This document shows positions 34,182-44,099 of a stretch of 64,000 nt of DNA, in pieces (the first letter of the stretch is position 1; each line of letters begins with the position of its first letter). The DNA is from Neisseria dumasiana (GTDB lineage Bacteria; Pseudomonadota; Gammaproteobacteria; Burkholderiales; Neisseriaceae): the NCBI RefSeq assembly GCF_022870885.1, contig NZ_CP091509.1, forward strand, positions 2,170,001 through 2,234,000. The letters are read 5' to 3'. The position numbers and the translations under genes are program-made. The notes under the pieces were generated by a model. It was not told the origin of the DNA. It ran no database searches and saw only the letters and a list, made by a program, of their open reading frames with translations.

Positions 34182-36449
34182 ATGCACAGCCAGCCGCCCT
34201 CCACCCTGTTTTCCTTACGCCACCTGATTATTGTCGGCGCCAGCGAACGCCGCCACAGCTTGGGCGAACACCTGCTGACTTCACTGTTACGCACCCCTTT
34301 CAACGGGCAGATTACCCCTGTTAACCTGCGCCACAAAACCGTGGGCGGCCTGAAAGCCTACACCAATATCGGCCGCGTTCCCGAAAGCGCCGATGCCGTT
34401 GTGGCCGTTACCCCGCCCGACAGTTACGAAGCCGTGCTGAAAGCCTGCCGCAAACAGAATATCCCCTACGCCGTATTGATACAGGATTGGGAAAACCTGC
34501 CCGAAGACATCCTCGACAAAGCGCGAACCACCGTGCAAAAAGCCCGCAAACTCAACGTACAGGCCATCGTCTGCCACCCCGGCGGCATCCACATTCCCGC
34601 CTTGGGCTTAAATGCCGGCACAGGCGGAGACGCACCGGCCGGCAACATCGGCCTTATCAGCGGCCATCCCTCCGAAAGTGCCGAAGCCATCACTCTATTA
34701 AAACAGGCCGGATTAGGCGTCTCATGCCATATCGGGCTGCACCACCCGCTCAGCCCCACCTCTTCGGCCGACATCATGGCTCTCTTAAGCAACGACCCCA
34801 ACACCCACATCATCGTGTCCGCCTACAACCGCCACGAACACCCGCGCACCCTGTTCAGCATCATTCGCCGCACCGTGCGCCGCAAACCCGTTATTTTGTC
34901 GGTTACCTCCTATACCGATAAAGAAGAACAAGCGGTTTTAAAAGCCCTGTCGCTGCGCACAGGCGCCATTGTCGTCTTTTCCCCCGAAGAATTAGCCGCC
35001 GCTTTACACACCCTGTCCGCACGCAAACATACCGCCCGCAAACTGCACCTGATTGCCGACAAACCCTGCGGACGCCTGCACAGCAAAGCAGAATCACTCG
35101 GCATTGCCCTACAAATCCCCCCCGAAAACCAAAGGCCGTCTGAAAACCCATACGGCTATATCGGCCCCAACCCCACCGCCATGCACTACCGCTCATTGGC
35201 CGACGGCATTTTGCAACATCACCAAACCGAAGCCCTTTTGGCCGTAGTTTCCGGCACCGACCCCAACGCCCGAGACACTACCCGTATTCTGAGCCACCTG
35301 CAAAAGCAGTCCGAAAAACCCCTCTATATCGTCAGCCCCTTTTCTGACGGCCTACTTGGCTTCAACCGCACCATCCAAGCACTAACCGCCTTCCGCTTCC
35401 AAGCCGAGCATGCCGCATTTACCGCCAAACTGGTGCAAACCGCCAAACCCCTGCCCGCCTATGTAAAAACCCCCGACGCACAACAGGCCGCCCGTATAGG
35501 CAACCAACCCACCGAACTTGCCGCCGCCCTGTTCTTACCCGAACCCGGCAGCGCAGAATCCCCCGTATTCGCCACACTCCGTTTCAGACGGCATCCCCAC
35601 TACGGAGCCCTCCTTTACGTCGACACACACGGCCAAACCACCGCCTATCTGCCCCCCTTCAACACATTAGACACCGAAAGGCTGATTCAGCAAACCGATC
35701 TCAAACGCCATCAAAAAACCCTGCACCAACTTCTGCACAGCCTGAACACCGTTTCAGACGGCCTGCCCAACATCGACAGCATCACCGTAACCATCGGCGC
35801 CGACGGAGCCTGCACAGAAATCATCCCGTCGGAAACCGCCGGCCATACCCCCAACATTCTGGCCCCCTACCCCGCCCGCCCCGCCCACACCTTTACCCTG
35901 AAAAACGGCCGAAGCGCACACATCCGGATCATGCTGCCCGAAGATGCAGAAGCCAAGCAAACATTCGTACGCAATCTCTCCGACCACCACCGCTACACCC
36001 GCTACATGGCCCATCTCAAAGAACTTACCCCCGCCATGCTCGCACAAGCCTGCAACCTCGATTACCACTACGAAGCCGCCGTAGTAGCCGAAGCAGAAGA
36101 CGGCACATGGCTCGGCGTATCCCGCTTCAGCAGCACCGGCATTCCCGAGCGGTGCGAATTCGGGATCAGCATTGCAGAAGCCGCACAAGGGCAAGGGCTG
36201 GCCGTCCACCTGATGCAGCAAATCATCCATCTGGCCAAACAGCAAGGCTACCAAGAAATGTATGCCGAAATCCTCAAAACCAATCCCGCCATGCACAAAC
36301 TCGCCGAAAAACTCGGTTTCAGCGCCCACCCCTCCCCTTTCGACAACACCCTAACCGAAGTCATATTCAACCTGAATCCCGAACCCGACACGCCGGTAAA
36401 CAACATCAAGCGCAACTTAAAACAACAAATACTTGCACTGAGATCGTAA
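34182..36449 (+). CDS. Pat-like protein: NDP-forming acyl-CoA synthetase-like module plus GNAT acetyltransferase
   Basis: 755 residues. The N-terminal 440 residues resemble the CoA-binding and ligase parts of NDP-forming acyl-CoA synthetases ([50 protein letters not shown]). A shortened, divergent ATP-grasp remnant follows. A C-terminal GNAT domain occupies about 580-730 ([36 protein letters not shown]). The architecture is that of Pat/YfiQ (PatZ), which acetylates lysines of metabolic enzymes such as acetyl-CoA synthetase, but is about 130 residues shorter. AGGGAG supports the ATG. It is transcribed alone. Confidence 0.82.
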   Translation: MHSQPPSTLFSLRHLIIVGASERRHSLGEHLLTSLLRTPFNGQITPVNLRHKTVGGLKAYTNIGRVPESADAVVAVTPPDSYEAVLKACRKQNIPYAVLIQDWENLPEDILDKARTTVQKARKLNVQAIVCHPGGIHIPALGLNAGTGGDAPAGNIGLISGHPSESAEAITLLKQAGLGVSCHIGLHHPLSPTSSADIMALLSNDPNTHIIVSAYNRHEHPRTLFSIIRRTVRRKPVILSVTSYTDKEEQAVLKALSLRTGAIVVFSPEELAAALHTLSARKHTARKLHLIADKPCGRLHSKAESLGIALQIPPENQRPSENPYGYIGPNPTAMHYRSLADGILQHHQTEALLAVVSGTDPNARDTTRILSHLQKQSEKPLYIVSPFSDGLLGFNRTIQALTAFRFQAEHAAFTAKLVQTAKPLPAYVKTPDAQQAARIGNQPTELAAALFLPEPGSAESPVFATLRFRRHPHYGALLYVDTHGQTTAYLPPFNTLDTERLIQQTDLKRHQKTLHQLLHSLNTVSDGLPNIDSITVTIGADGACTEIIPSETAGHTPNILAPYPARPAHTFTLKNGRSAHIRIMLPEDAEAKQTFVRNLSDHHRYTRYMAHLKELTPAMLAQACNLDYHYEAAVVAEAEDGTWLGVSRFSSTGIPERCEFGISIAEAAQGQGLAVHLMQQIIHLAKQQGYQEMYAEILKTNPAMHKLAEKLGFSAHPSPFDNTLTEVIFNLNPEPDTPVNNIKRNLKQQILALRS

Positions 36450-36505
36450 TTTATTCTAAAATTAGCGGTTTTCTATACATCCGATTTTTATCAAAGGAAC
36501 CACTC

Positions 36506-36754
36506 ATGGTAGTTATCCGTTTAGCCCGCAGCGGCTCAAAACACCGCCCGTTCTACAACGTAGTTGTAACCGACTCCCGCAGCCGCCGCGACGGCCGTTT
36601 CATTGAGCGCGTAGGTTTCTACAACCCCGTAGCCAACGAAAAACAAGAGCGCGTACGCCTGAACGCCGACCGCCTGAACCACTGGATCGCACAAGGCGCA
36701 CAAGTGAGCGAGGCCGTAGCCAAATTGGTTAAAGAGCAAAAAATCGCTGCTTAA
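36506..36754 (+). CDS. rpsP: 30S ribosomal protein S16
   Basis: 82 residues with the full S16 signature [20 protein letters not shown] and [19 protein letters not shown] precedes the ATG. First gene of the classical rpsP-rimM-trmD-rplS operon, which couples a ribosomal protein, an assembly factor and a tRNA methylase. Confidence 0.98.
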   Translation: MVVIRLARSGSKHRPFYNVVVTDSRSRRDGRFIERVGFYNPVANEKQERVRLNADRLNHWIAQGAQVSEAVAKLVKEQKIAA

Positions 36755-36772
36755 TCAAAGACACATACTGCC

Positions 36773-37282
36773 ATGACCGACACTCAGCAAAGGGTAGCCA
36801 TGGGCTACATCAAAGGCGTATTCGGAATCAAAGGCTGGCTCAAAATCGCCGCCGACACCGAATACACCGACAGCCTGCTGGACTACCCCGAGTGGCAGCT
36901 TAGCAAAGACGGTCGCCGCCTGAATGTTACGCTGGAAGCCGGAAAAATCGTTAACGGCGAGCTTCAGGTAAAATTTGAAGGAATAAACGATCGCGACGAA
37001 GCCTTCGCTCTGCGCGGTTACACCATCGAAATCCCCCGCGAATCATTCGCACCCGCCGAAGAAGGCGAATATTACTGGGCAGACTTAGTGGGCATGACTG
37101 TGGTCAACACAGAAAACATCACACTGGGCACGGTAAAAAACCTGATGGAAACCGGCGCACACGACGTTTTGGTAGTAGATGGCGATTACGGGCAAAAACT
37201 GATCCCGTTTGTTTCACACTTCATCGGCAACGTCGATTCCGAAAACAGAATCATCACCGCCGATTGGGGCACAGATTACTGA
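36773..37282 (+). CDS. rimM: 16S rRNA processing protein RimM
   Basis: 169 residues. The N-terminal RimM domain ([18 protein letters not shown]) and the C-terminal PRC-barrel ([36 protein letters not shown]) are both present. The protein binds S19 and helps mature the 30S head. 18 bp from rpsP, and its stop codon overlaps the trmD start. Confidence 0.97.
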   Translation: MTDTQQRVAMGYIKGVFGIKGWLKIAADTEYTDSLLDYPEWQLSKDGRRLNVTLEAGKIVNGELQVKFEGINDRDEAFALRGYTIEIPRESFAPAEEGEYYWADLVGMTVVNTENITLGTVKNLMETGAHDVLVVDGDYGQKLIPFVSHFIGNVDSENRIITADWGTDY

Positions 37283-38046
37283 TGCTGATTCAAGCCATTA
37301 CCCTGTTCCCGGAAATGTTTGACAGCATTACCCGATACGGCGTAACCGGGCGGGCATTAAAACAAAACCTTTGGCAGTTTCAAGCCATCAACCCCCGCCG
37401 TTTTGCCGACAACAAACTCGGCTACATCGACGACCGCCCTTTCGGCGGCGGCCCCGGCATGATTATGATGGCACCGCCTTTGCAGGCAGCTATCGAAGAA
37501 GCAAAACAACAACAAAAAACCGGCAGCGGCAGAGTAATTTACCTCAGCCCCCAAGGCATGCCGCTAACCCATGCCAAAGCAGCAGAATTAGCCGGGCTCG
37601 ACAACATTATCTTATTGTGCGGCCGTTACGAAGGCATAGACGAACGCCTGCTGCAAAGCAGCGTAGATGAAGAAATCAGTATCGGAGATTTTGTGGTTTC
37701 CGGCGGCGAATTACCTGCCATGATGCTGATGGATGCAGTATTAAGATTGATACCCGGTGTTTTGGGCGATGCCCAATCGGCAGAACAAGATTCGTTTTCA
37801 GACGGCCTCTTAGACTGCCCGCACTACACCCGACCGATAGAATTTCAGGGCATGGAAGTTCCCGAAGTATTACGCACGGGAAACCACGGCCTGATAGCGG
37901 AGTGGCGGTTGAAAGAATCGCTGCGCCGCACTTTAGAGCGCCGCCCCGACTTACTGGCCAAGCGCAGTTTAATCCCAAAGGAGTCCCGCCTCTTGGAAGC
38001 AATCAAAGAAGCAATCAAACAAGAGCAACAGGACAGCCAATCATAA
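37282..38046 (+). CDS. trmD: tRNA (guanine(37)-N1)-methyltransferase
   Basis: 254 residues from the ATG that overlaps the rimM stop (TGATG). It makes m1G37, which prevents frameshifting. Knot-fold SPOUT motifs: [45 protein letters not shown] and [18 protein letters not shown]. One uptake sequence is embedded, encoding SDGLL. Confidence 0.98.
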   Translation: MLIQAITLFPEMFDSITRYGVTGRALKQNLWQFQAINPRRFADNKLGYIDDRPFGGGPGMIMMAPPLQAAIEEAKQQQKTGSGRVIYLSPQGMPLTHAKAAELAGLDNIILLCGRYEGIDERLLQSSVDEEISIGDFVVSGGELPAMMLMDAVLRLIPGVLGDAQSAEQDSFSDGLLDCPHYTRPIEFQGMEVPEVLRTGNHGLIAEWRLKESLRRTLERRPDLLAKRSLIPKESRLLEAIKEAIKQEQQDSQS

Positions 38047-38062
38047 TTTAGGAAATAAACAC

Positions 38063-38428
38063 ATGAACCTGATTCAACAATTAGAGCAAGAAGAAATTGC
38101 CCGCTTGGGCAAAACCATCCCCGAATTCGCTCCGGGCGACACCGTTGTCGTATCTGTGCGCGTAACCGAGGGCAACCGTACCCGTCTGCAAGCTTACGAA
38201 GGCGTAGTAATCGCCCGTCGTAACCGCGGTTTGAACAGCAACTTCATCGTTCGCAAAATTTCAAGCGGCGAAGGCGTTGAGCGTACTTTCCAACTGTATT
38301 CTCCCAACGTAGAGAAAATCGAAGTGAAACGCCGTGGTGACGTACGCCGTGCCAAACTGTACTACTTGCGCGGTCTGACCGGTAAGGCTGCCCGTATTAA
38401 AGAAAAATTGCCTGCCCGCAAAGGTTAA
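38063..38428 (+). CDS. rplS: 50S ribosomal protein L19
   Basis: 121 residues with L19 signatures ([57 protein letters not shown]). Last gene of the operon, 16 bp after trmD and followed by a strong terminator. Confidence 0.98.
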   Translation: MNLIQQLEQEEIARLGKTIPEFAPGDTVVVSVRVTEGNRTRLQAYEGVVIARRNRGLNSNFIVRKISSGEGVERTFQLYSPNVEKIEVKRRGDVRRAKLYYLRGLTGKAARIKEKLPARKG

Positions 38429-38444
38429 TTTTCAACACACAACA

Positions 38445-38473
38445 AATACCCGCTTTCCAAGCGGGTATTTTTA
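38445..38473 (+). terminator. Intrinsic terminator of the rpsP operon
   Basis: Stem AATACCCGCTT/AAGCGGGTATT with a short loop followed by TTTTT, 17 bases beyond the rplS stop codon. Confidence 0.9.
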
Positions 38474-38511
38474 TTAGGAAGAAGTCTTTTATTAAAAGAA
38501 ATTTAGACTTA

Positions 38512-38668
38512 TATAGCCAACCAATTTAATTTGAATACAAGGCGGCAAGCCGCAAGCAGTACAGCTAGTACGGAACCGATTCTGTTGCCGCTTCAGCGGC
38601 TCACACAATCGTTCTCTTTGAGCTAAGGCACAGCAACACCGTAGTAAAAGCGAAGCGGATTGGCTATA
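38512..38668. repeat. Full-length Correia-like element (157 bp), best copy
   Basis: Left end TATAGCCAACCAATTTAA, then ACAAGGCGGCAAGCCGCAAG, CAGTACAGCTAGTACGG, AACCGATTCTGTTGCCGCTT, CAGCGGCTCACACAATCG, TTCTCTTTGAGCTAAGGC, ACAGCAACACCGTAGTA and the right end GCGGATTGGCTATA. The interior and length match the classical Correia repeat enclosed element; the 14-18-bp ends differ from the classical TATAGTGGATTAAC. Confidence 0.88.
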
Positions 38669-38676
38669 CCCGTATT

Positions 38677-38734
38677 GCCTGCGGCTTGCCGCCTTGTTGC
38701 CGCCTTGTATTAATAAAGTATTGATTGACTGTAA
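38677..38734. repeat. Inverted Correia-like arm next to the full copy
   Basis: Read on the minus strand: an end ACAGTCAATCAATACTTTAT, then AATACAAGGCGGCAACAAGG and CGGCAAGCCGCAGGC. It is a left arm in opposite orientation 8 bp from the full element, suggesting nested or tandem insertion followed by loss. Confidence 0.65.
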
Positions 38735-38800
38735 GTTTTTCAAAAGTCTCTACGTTTTTTTTCAGACGGCCTCCATCTCCACCGGCTGTGCAATGAAGCC

Positions 38801-39766
38801 CTACTTCTTACAACTTCCGATTTTCGTACCGCTTTTTAAGGAATAAATATCGCAGTCTTGCGCAAACGCCAGTTTACCCCGATAGGATTTGCGGATAGCT
38901 GCGGATGTGGCCGGTTGTACATTTTCGGTGCGGCGCATGAAATGTGTAAGCACCACGCTGCGGCTGCCGGTTTTTTGGGCAATTCTGCCGATTTCAGACG
39001 GCTTCATATGTAATTTCACGGCCACACGGTCGGTGCTGCTCTCGGGCACGGCATTGTGCGCGATGAACACATCTGTATTCTTAGCCAATGTATCCAATGT
39101 TTTACCTGCGTTACTGGTGTCGCCGGATACGGTAACGGAACAGCCGTTTTTCTCGATACGCCAGCCTAAAGAAGGCAGCAGGCCGTGTTCCACGGGGATT
39201 GCTTTCAAGGTAAAGCCGCCGAGTTTGGTTTCAAACAGTTTGGGCTGTTTTTTATCGGCGTTAACGGCTATCGGTTTCAGGGCAAAAGCCGCTTCTCCCG
39301 TGAGAAAATCCGACAAATATGGGTAAACGCCTTTTTCACCGAAATGACGCTCGACAAATAACGGCGTGGTGGGAATCGTATGATTACCGGTCGGCCCGTA
39401 AATCGGCAAATCACGGTTGCGGCCTGAGAAAAACGAGGCTTTGACTAATGCGGGCAAATCGTTGGAATGATCGACGTGAAAATGGGTAAACAGCAAGGCT
39501 TCCAAATCTTTAATGTCGCCGCCCGCCCGCTCGAAGTTGAGCGACGAACCTGCGCCGAAATCAATAATGAAGCGGGCTTTGCCGTTTTCGCGCACCAAAT
39601 AGCCGGTGGAGGCCCGTTTGTCGCTTAACTCGGGGCCTCCCGAACCGAGCACCACTACGTCTAAGCCGGAATGCGTGCATTGTGCGGCGTGTGCGGCAAC
39701 AGGAACGGCAGCCAAGCCCAGCATGAGCTTGAAAAAGAATTTGGGTTTTAAAAATCGTGAATACAT
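38801..39766 (-). CDS. Exported metallo-beta-lactamase-fold hydrolase
   Basis: 321 residues from the ATG at 39766; an open extension upstream to 39976 is only a translated repeat element. The signal peptide (FFKLMLGLAAVPVAAHAAQC) could direct secretion to the periplasm. The metal site THFHVDHSND lies near residue 100, with further ligands in VEHG, SGDTS and LTHFMRR, and VVVLGSGGPELSDKRASTGY at the start of the fold. It resembles RNase Z/PhnP/arylsulfatase-like members, but the periplasmic location argues against tRNA processing. The substrate is unknown. Confidence 0.85.
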   Translation of the reverse strand: MYSRFLKPKFFFKLMLGLAAVPVAAHAAQCTHSGLDVVVLGSGGPELSDKRASTGYLVRENGKARFIIDFGAGSSLNFERAGGDIKDLEALLFTHFHVDHSNDLPALVKASFFSGRNRDLPIYGPTGNHTIPTTPLFVERHFGEKGVYPYLSDFLTGEAAFALKPIAVNADKKQPKLFETKLGGFTLKAIPVEHGLLPSLGWRIEKNGCSVTVSGDTSNAGKTLDTLAKNTDVFIAHNAVPESSTDRVAVKLHMKPSEIGRIAQKTGSRSVVLTHFMRRTENVQPATSAAIRKSYRGKLAFAQDCDIYSLKSGTKIGSCKK

Positions 39767-39803
39767 TTTTCCGCCTCGTGAATATTTAAAAACATAACTT
39801 GAA

Positions 39804-39963
39804 TATATACAGCAAATAAACTTATTTTTGATACCAAGCAGCAAGCCGCAGACAGCGCAGGTAGTACGGAACCGATTCTGTTGCCGCTTTAGCGGTTTAT
39901 GCAATCGTTCTCTTTGCGCTAAAGCGCAGCAACGCCGTAGTAAAGTTAAGTGGATTGAGATAG
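39804..39963. repeat. Full-length Correia-like element, second end type
   Basis: Left end TATACAGCAAATAAACTTAT, then CAAGCAGCAAGCCGCAGACA, GTAGTACGGAACCGATTCTG, CCGCTTTAGCGGTTTATG, AATCGTTCTCTTTGCGCTAA, CAGCAACGCCGTAGTA, right end GTTAAGTGGATTGAGATA. The two ends belong to different subtypes. It lies in the promoter region of the MBL-fold gene. Confidence 0.85.
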
Positions 39964-39981
39964 ATAAATAAAACAAAGCTC

Positions 39982-40012
39982 AAGGCCGTCTGAATGTTTT
40001 CAGACGGCCTCA
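39982..40012 (-). terminator. DUS inverted-repeat terminator after xthA
   Basis: AAGGCCGTCTGAA and TTCAGACGGCCT arms about 30 bases beyond the xthA stop codon. Confidence 0.75.
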
Positions 40013-40039
40013 TCTCATCATAAATAAAACGCCGGCCGT

Positions 40040-40810
40040 TTAAATATCGAATGTTGCCCACACCGGCGCATGGTCGCTGGGGCGTTCCTGAGCGCGCGCT
40101 TCCAAATCCACCTGCACGTCTTGCAGGGCATCGCGCAAGGCGGGCGTAACCAGCAGATGATCGATCCGCAGCCCTTGTTTGCGCTGGAACATCGCGCCGC
40201 GGTAATCCCACCATGTGTACATCACTTCTTGCGGATAGCGGTGGCGCAGGCTATCGGTCAAACCCAAATCGAGCAGGTTTTGAAACCACGAACGTTCGAT
40301 GCCGGTGCAATGGATTTTTTCGCGCCATTTTTCGGGGTCGTAGCAATCCAAATCGGCGGGAGCGATATTGAAATCGCCCAGCAACACCAGCTTTTCGTGG
40401 CGGCTCATTTCATCGCGCACAAATTCGGTCAATGCGGCAAACCATTGTTCTTTATATTGGAATTTCGGGCTGTCGGGTGCTTCGCCGTTCACGCAATACA
40501 CGTTGATCACGCGCACGCCGCCAATAGTGGCGCCAATCACGCGCCGCTGCGGGTCGTCGGGCAGCGCGGGCAGACCGGTGTGTATGTCTTGCGGTTCGGT
40601 TTTGCTGATGATGGCCACGCCGTTATAGGTTTTTTGGCCGCTCCATACGGTATGCCAGCCGCTCATTTGAAAAACGGCGGCGGGATATTTGTCTTGATCG
40701 AGTTTCAGTTCCTGCAAAACCAGAATGTCGGGGCTGTGCTGTTGCAGCCAGTCTTGCACCTGCGGCAGGCGCACGTTGAGGGAATTTACGTTCCAAGTGG
40801 CAATTTTCAT
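40040..40810 (-). CDS. xthA: Exodeoxyribonuclease III family enzyme, NExo type
   Basis: 256 residues of the EEP (exo/endonuclease/phosphatase) fold: TWNVNSLNVRLPQV, LQELKLDQDKYP (metal Glu34), VINVYCVNGEAPDS, LLGDFNIAPADLD, LRIDHLLVTP and ERPSDHAPV (catalytic His). It is much closer to meningococcal NExo than to the AP endonuclease NApe. His167 in EKIHC is kept; in NExo that residue is reported to block abasic-site cleavage and restrict the enzyme to 3' end trimming. It lies 23 bp after an ArsR-like gene, so the two are probably cotranscribed. Confidence 0.94.
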   Translation of the reverse strand: MKIATWNVNSLNVRLPQVQDWLQQHSPDILVLQELKLDQDKYPAAVFQMSGWHTVWSGQKTYNGVAIISKTEPQDIHTGLPALPDDPQRRVIGATIGGVRVINVYCVNGEAPDSPKFQYKEQWFAALTEFVRDEMSRHEKLVLLGDFNIAPADLDCYDPEKWREKIHCTGIERSWFQNLLDLGLTDSLRHRYPQEVMYTWWDYRGAMFQRKQGLRIDHLLVTPALRDALQDVQVDLEARAQERPSDHAPVWATFDI

Positions 40811-40833
40811 GATGTGTTTTCGTATAAAAAGAT

Positions 40834-41133
40834 TCAGACGGCCTCGTTATGCCGGCCTGCACTTTCCTGAACGGCATTGAGCACGGCGGCAATCAACGGC
40901 GAAATCAGCCTGTATTGCATCACGCGGTGGTAGCGGGTGAAATCAACCGCGCCGCCGCTGCGCATTTTGTTCAAATGATTGGACACTGTTGTAATGTGAA
41001 TACCCGTTGCCTGAGCGATTTCAGCTGCGCTGTGCTCGCTCTCCAACAACAGCTTGGCAATCGCCAAACGCTGCGGGTGGGCAATCAGTTTGAGTTGCGC
41101 TGCCGTGTGGACGGTATCGGATGATATTTCCAT
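40834..41133 (-). CDS. ArsR-type winged-helix transcriptional regulator
   Basis: 99 residues. Winged helix-turn-helix of the ArsR/SmtB kind: AAQLKLIAHPQRLAIAKLLL, HSAAEIAQATGIHITTVSNH as the DNA-reading helices, then LNKMRSGGAVDFTRYHRVMQ as the wing. There are no cysteine metal sites, so it is probably not a metal sensor of the SmtB kind. It is first in an operon with xthA, and an inverted repeat directly upstream may be its own operator. Confidence 0.85.
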   Translation of the reverse strand: MEISSDTVHTAAQLKLIAHPQRLAIAKLLLESEHSAAEIAQATGIHITTVSNHLNKMRSGGAVDFTRYHRVMQYRLISPLIAAVLNAVQESAGRHNEAV

Positions 41134-41143
41134 AGTTATAGTT

Positions 41144-41168
41144 AATAGCGGTTAATTAAGACGCTATT
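41144..41168. promoter_or_regulatory. Candidate operator of the ArsR-like regulator
   Basis: Inverted repeat AATAGCG / CGCTATT with an 11-base AT-rich spacer, 10 to 35 bases before the regulator start codon. Size and place suit autoregulation by a dimeric winged-helix protein; no experimental support. Confidence 0.4.
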
Positions 41169-41438
41169 TTATACCATTCGTCGGCGAAACGCTCGGCTAT
41201 GATAGAGCAAACACTTCTTGCTCAAAACCTTATGCGGCAGTTTAACCTATTCTGCCGCCTGCGTTTATTTGCGGTTTTAATAACTCGGTTTAACAATAAC
41301 AATGAATCCGGCCGCCCCTGCCGGTATGATTTTTGTTATATTCGCTTAAGTCAACCGTCTTAACATCAAACGGGCTTTGAATTTACCGCATCCGGCACTA
41401 TATAAACCCCGTTTGATTTCTTTTCTTACCCGTTTTTA

Positions 41439-41476
41439 TTCAGACGGCCGCACGCTTTGAAAAGGCCGTCTGAAAA
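41439..41476. terminator. DUS hairpin upstream of prlC
   Basis: TTCAGACGGCC and GGCCGTCTGAA arms with a 13-base loop, 19 bases before prlC. It stands in a divergent region, so it cannot end a known gene and may act as a leader attenuator. Confidence 0.5.
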
Positions 41477-41494
41477 CACCTAATAAGGAAAAAC

Positions 41495-43543
41495 ATGAGC
41501 AACGTATTACTGAACCTTGCCGACGAGCCGCGTTATCACGATATCCAAACCGCCGATATCCGCCCCGCGATGGAAACCGCTATGAGCGAAGCACGCGCCC
41601 AAATCGCCGCCGTCAAAGCCCAAAGCGACATCACTTGGAACAACACCGTCGAGCAGCTTACCGACATTACCGAGCGCGTCGGCCGCATTTGGGGCGTGGT
41701 GGCGCACCTGAATTCGGTGGTCGACACGCCCGAACTGCGTGCCGTCTATAACGAATTGATGCCCGAAGTAACCGTGTTTTTTACCGAAATCGGCCAAGAC
41801 ATCGAACTCTACGAGCGTTTTAAAGCCATCAAAAATTCGCCCGAATTTGCCAAACTCGATGCCGCCCAGCAAACCAAACTCGATCACGACCTGCGCGACT
41901 TCGTATTGAGCGGTGCCGAATTGCCGCCCGAACAGCAGGCCGAATTTGCCGCGCTGCAAACCGAAGGCGCACAACTCGGCGCGCAGTTCTCGCAAAACGT
42001 GCTCGATGCCACCGATGCCTTCGCGCTTTATTTCGATAACGACAACGAACTCTCCGGCCTGCCCGAAGACGCAATGGCCATGTTTGCCGCCGCAGCCCAA
42101 GCCGAAGGCAAAGAAGGCTACAAAATCGGCCTGCAAATGCCGCACTACATCGCCGTGATGCAGTATGCCGACAACCGCGAATTGCGCGAAAACATCTACC
42201 GCGCCTACATTACCCGCGCCAGCGAGTTGAGCGACGAAGGCAAGTTCGACAACACCGCCAACATCGGCCGCCGCTTGGAAATCGCTTTGCAGGAAGCCAA
42301 ACTGCTGGGCTTTGCCAATTTTGCCGAATTGTCGCTCGCCACCAAAATGGCCGACACCCCGCAGCAGGTGCTGGACTTCCTGAACGACTTGGCACGCCGC
42401 GCCAAACCCTTTGCCGAAAAAGACTTGGCCGAAGTGCAGGCGTTCGCCCGCGAAACCTTGGGCATTGCCGAACCGCAATCTTGGGATTTGACCTATGCCG
42501 GCGAAAAACTGCGTCAGGCCAAATATTCGTTCAGCGAAACCGAAGTGAAAAAATACTTTCCGGTAAGCAAAGTGCTGGCCGGTTTGTTTGCCCAGATCAA
42601 CCGTTTGTACGGCGTGAACTTCATTGAAAAAACCGTACCCGTATGGCACGCCGACGTGCGTTATTTCGAGCTGGAAAAAGGCGGCTCGATCATCGGCGGC
42701 GTATATATGGACTTGTTTGCCCGCGAAGGCAAGCGCGGCGGGGCTTGGATGAACGACTACCGCGGCCGCCGCCGTTTCATTTCCGGCAACCGCATCGGCC
42801 AAACGCAAACACCCGTTGCCTATTTGGTGTGCAACTTCACTCCGCCCGTTAACGGCAAAGAATCACGCTTAAGCCACGACGAAATCATCACCCTCTACCA
42901 CGAAACCGGCCACGGCCTGCACCACCTGCTCACTCAGGTTGACGAACTGGGCGTATCCGGCATCAACGGCGTAGAATGGGACGCGGTGGAGCTGCCGAGC
43001 CAGTTTATGGAAAACTTCGCGTGGGAATACGACGTGCTGGCGGAAATGTCGTCGCACGAAGACAACGGTGCCGCCCTGCCGCGCGAATTGTTCGACAAAA
43101 TGGTGGCGGCGAAAAACTTCCAGCGCGGCATGTTCCTCGTGCGCCAAATGGAATTTGCCCTGTTCGACATGCTGATTTACAGCGAAAGCGACGAAGGCCG
43201 TCTGAAAAACTGGGCGCAGGTGTTGGAAAACGTGCGTAAAGAAGTAGCCGTTATCCAGCCGCCTGCCTACAACCGCTTTGCCAACAGCTTCAGCCATATC
43301 TTTGCGGGCGGCTATTCGGCAGGCTATTACAGCTACGCATGGGCGGAAGTGCTGTCGGCCGATGCCTACGCCGCCTTTGAAGAAAGCGACGACATCAAAG
43401 CCACCGGCAAACGCTTCTGGATGGAAATCCTCGCCGTCGGCGGTTCGCGCAGCGCGATGGAATCGTTCAAAGCCTTCCGCGGCCGCGAACCGCAAATCGA
43501 TGCGCTGTTGCGCCACAGCGGGTTTGATGTAGAAGCCGCTTAA
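41495..43543 (+). CDS. prlC: Oligopeptidase A (M3 family zinc metallopeptidase)
   Basis: 682-residue cytoplasmic endopeptidase that degrades short peptides, including cleaved signal peptides. The zinc motif YHETGHGLHHLL (HExxH) lies near residue 469, with the second signature GVEWDAVELPSQFMENF and the third Glu ligand following. Also typical are RGGAWMNDYRGRRR and FAGGYSAGYYSYAWAEVLSAD. TAAGGA precedes the ATG. It is transcribed alone and ends at a DUS terminator. Confidence 0.96.
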   Translation: MSNVLLNLADEPRYHDIQTADIRPAMETAMSEARAQIAAVKAQSDITWNNTVEQLTDITERVGRIWGVVAHLNSVVDTPELRAVYNELMPEVTVFFTEIGQDIELYERFKAIKNSPEFAKLDAAQQTKLDHDLRDFVLSGAELPPEQQAEFAALQTEGAQLGAQFSQNVLDATDAFALYFDNDNELSGLPEDAMAMFAAAAQAEGKEGYKIGLQMPHYIAVMQYADNRELRENIYRAYITRASELSDEGKFDNTANIGRRLEIALQEAKLLGFANFAELSLATKMADTPQQVLDFLNDLARRAKPFAEKDLAEVQAFARETLGIAEPQSWDLTYAGEKLRQAKYSFSETEVKKYFPVSKVLAGLFAQINRLYGVNFIEKTVPVWHADVRYFELEKGGSIIGGVYMDLFAREGKRGGAWMNDYRGRRRFISGNRIGQTQTPVAYLVCNFTPPVNGKESRLSHDEIITLYHETGHGLHHLLTQVDELGVSGINGVEWDAVELPSQFMENFAWEYDVLAEMSSHEDNGAALPRELFDKMVAAKNFQRGMFLVRQMEFALFDMLIYSESDEGRLKNWAQVLENVRKEVAVIQPPAYNRFANSFSHIFAGGYSAGYYSYAWAEVLSADAYAAFEESDDIKATGKRFWMEILAVGGSRSAMESFKAFRGREPQIDALLRHSGFDVEAA

Positions 43544-43556
43544 CGGGCAGATAACT

Positions 43557-43592
43557 AAAGGCCGTCTGAAAAAATGTTTTTCAGACGGCCTT
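43557..43592. terminator. DUS inverted-repeat terminator after prlC
   Basis: AAAGGCCGTCTGAAAAA and TTTTTCAGACGGCCTTT arms, a 17-bp stem with a tiny loop between convergent genes. Confidence 0.85.
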
Positions 43593-43634
43593 TACTGCAC
43601 AGATTGAACGGTGTGGAACAATCATAGGCAACGG

Positions 43635-44099
43635 TTAATCCCAATCTTGAGCAACAAAGTGCATCTCCCTGCCCGAAGCATCGCGCAGCACCAGTTTGTG
43701 CCCTTCGATACGGTAAGTGAAAGTGCCTGCGATACGCTCCGCAAAGGCTTGTTCCAATGCCATATTTTTATCGCAATACATACGGGTTGAAGCCACATTG
43801 CCGAATGAAATTTTCTCATTGGTAACGGAACCGGCACTCAGCATCAAGCGGTTGCAGCCCATATAGGCATTGACGCGGGGAAGTGTGCGCAAATCCATTT
43901 CAGCGCGGGCGGCAACCAGCTGTTGGCGGGTAAAACCTTCCAAACCGGACAGCATCCACACCCTTTTAAGGGTTACACCGGATGGCGCGGGTTGCTCCGC
44001 CTGCGGTTTTACTGCTTCGGGTTGCGGTTTAGCAGGCGATGCAAAACAGCCTGTCATCAGAACCAAAGTTGATGCGGATAAAGCAATCCAAGTTTTCAT
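43635..44099 (-). CDS. META-domain lipoprotein (HslJ-like)
   Basis: 154 residues from the ATG at 44099 (MKTWIALSASTLVLMTGC); lipobox LMTGC. A Pro/Glu-rich linker is followed by a META domain of about 100 residues with the hallmark NAYMGCNRLMLSAG, then FGNVASTRMYCD and LVLRDASGREM. Family members are heat-shock-linked or surface proteins of unclear function (E. coli HslJ affects novobiocin resistance). Transcribed alone. Confidence 0.88.
   Translation of the reverse strand: MKTWIALSASTLVLMTGCFASPAKPQPEAVKPQAEQPAPSGVTLKRVWMLSGLEGFTRQQLVAARAEMDLRTLPRVNAYMGCNRLMLSAGSVTNEKISFGNVASTRMYCDKNMALEQAFAERIAGTFTYRIEGHKLVLRDASGREMHFVAQDWD

Noticed and set aside
39767-39976. N-terminal extension of the MBL-fold hydrolase
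   Set aside because: The extra 70 codons translate the Correia-like element; the ATG at 39766 starts a proper signal peptide and has a GGCGG site.
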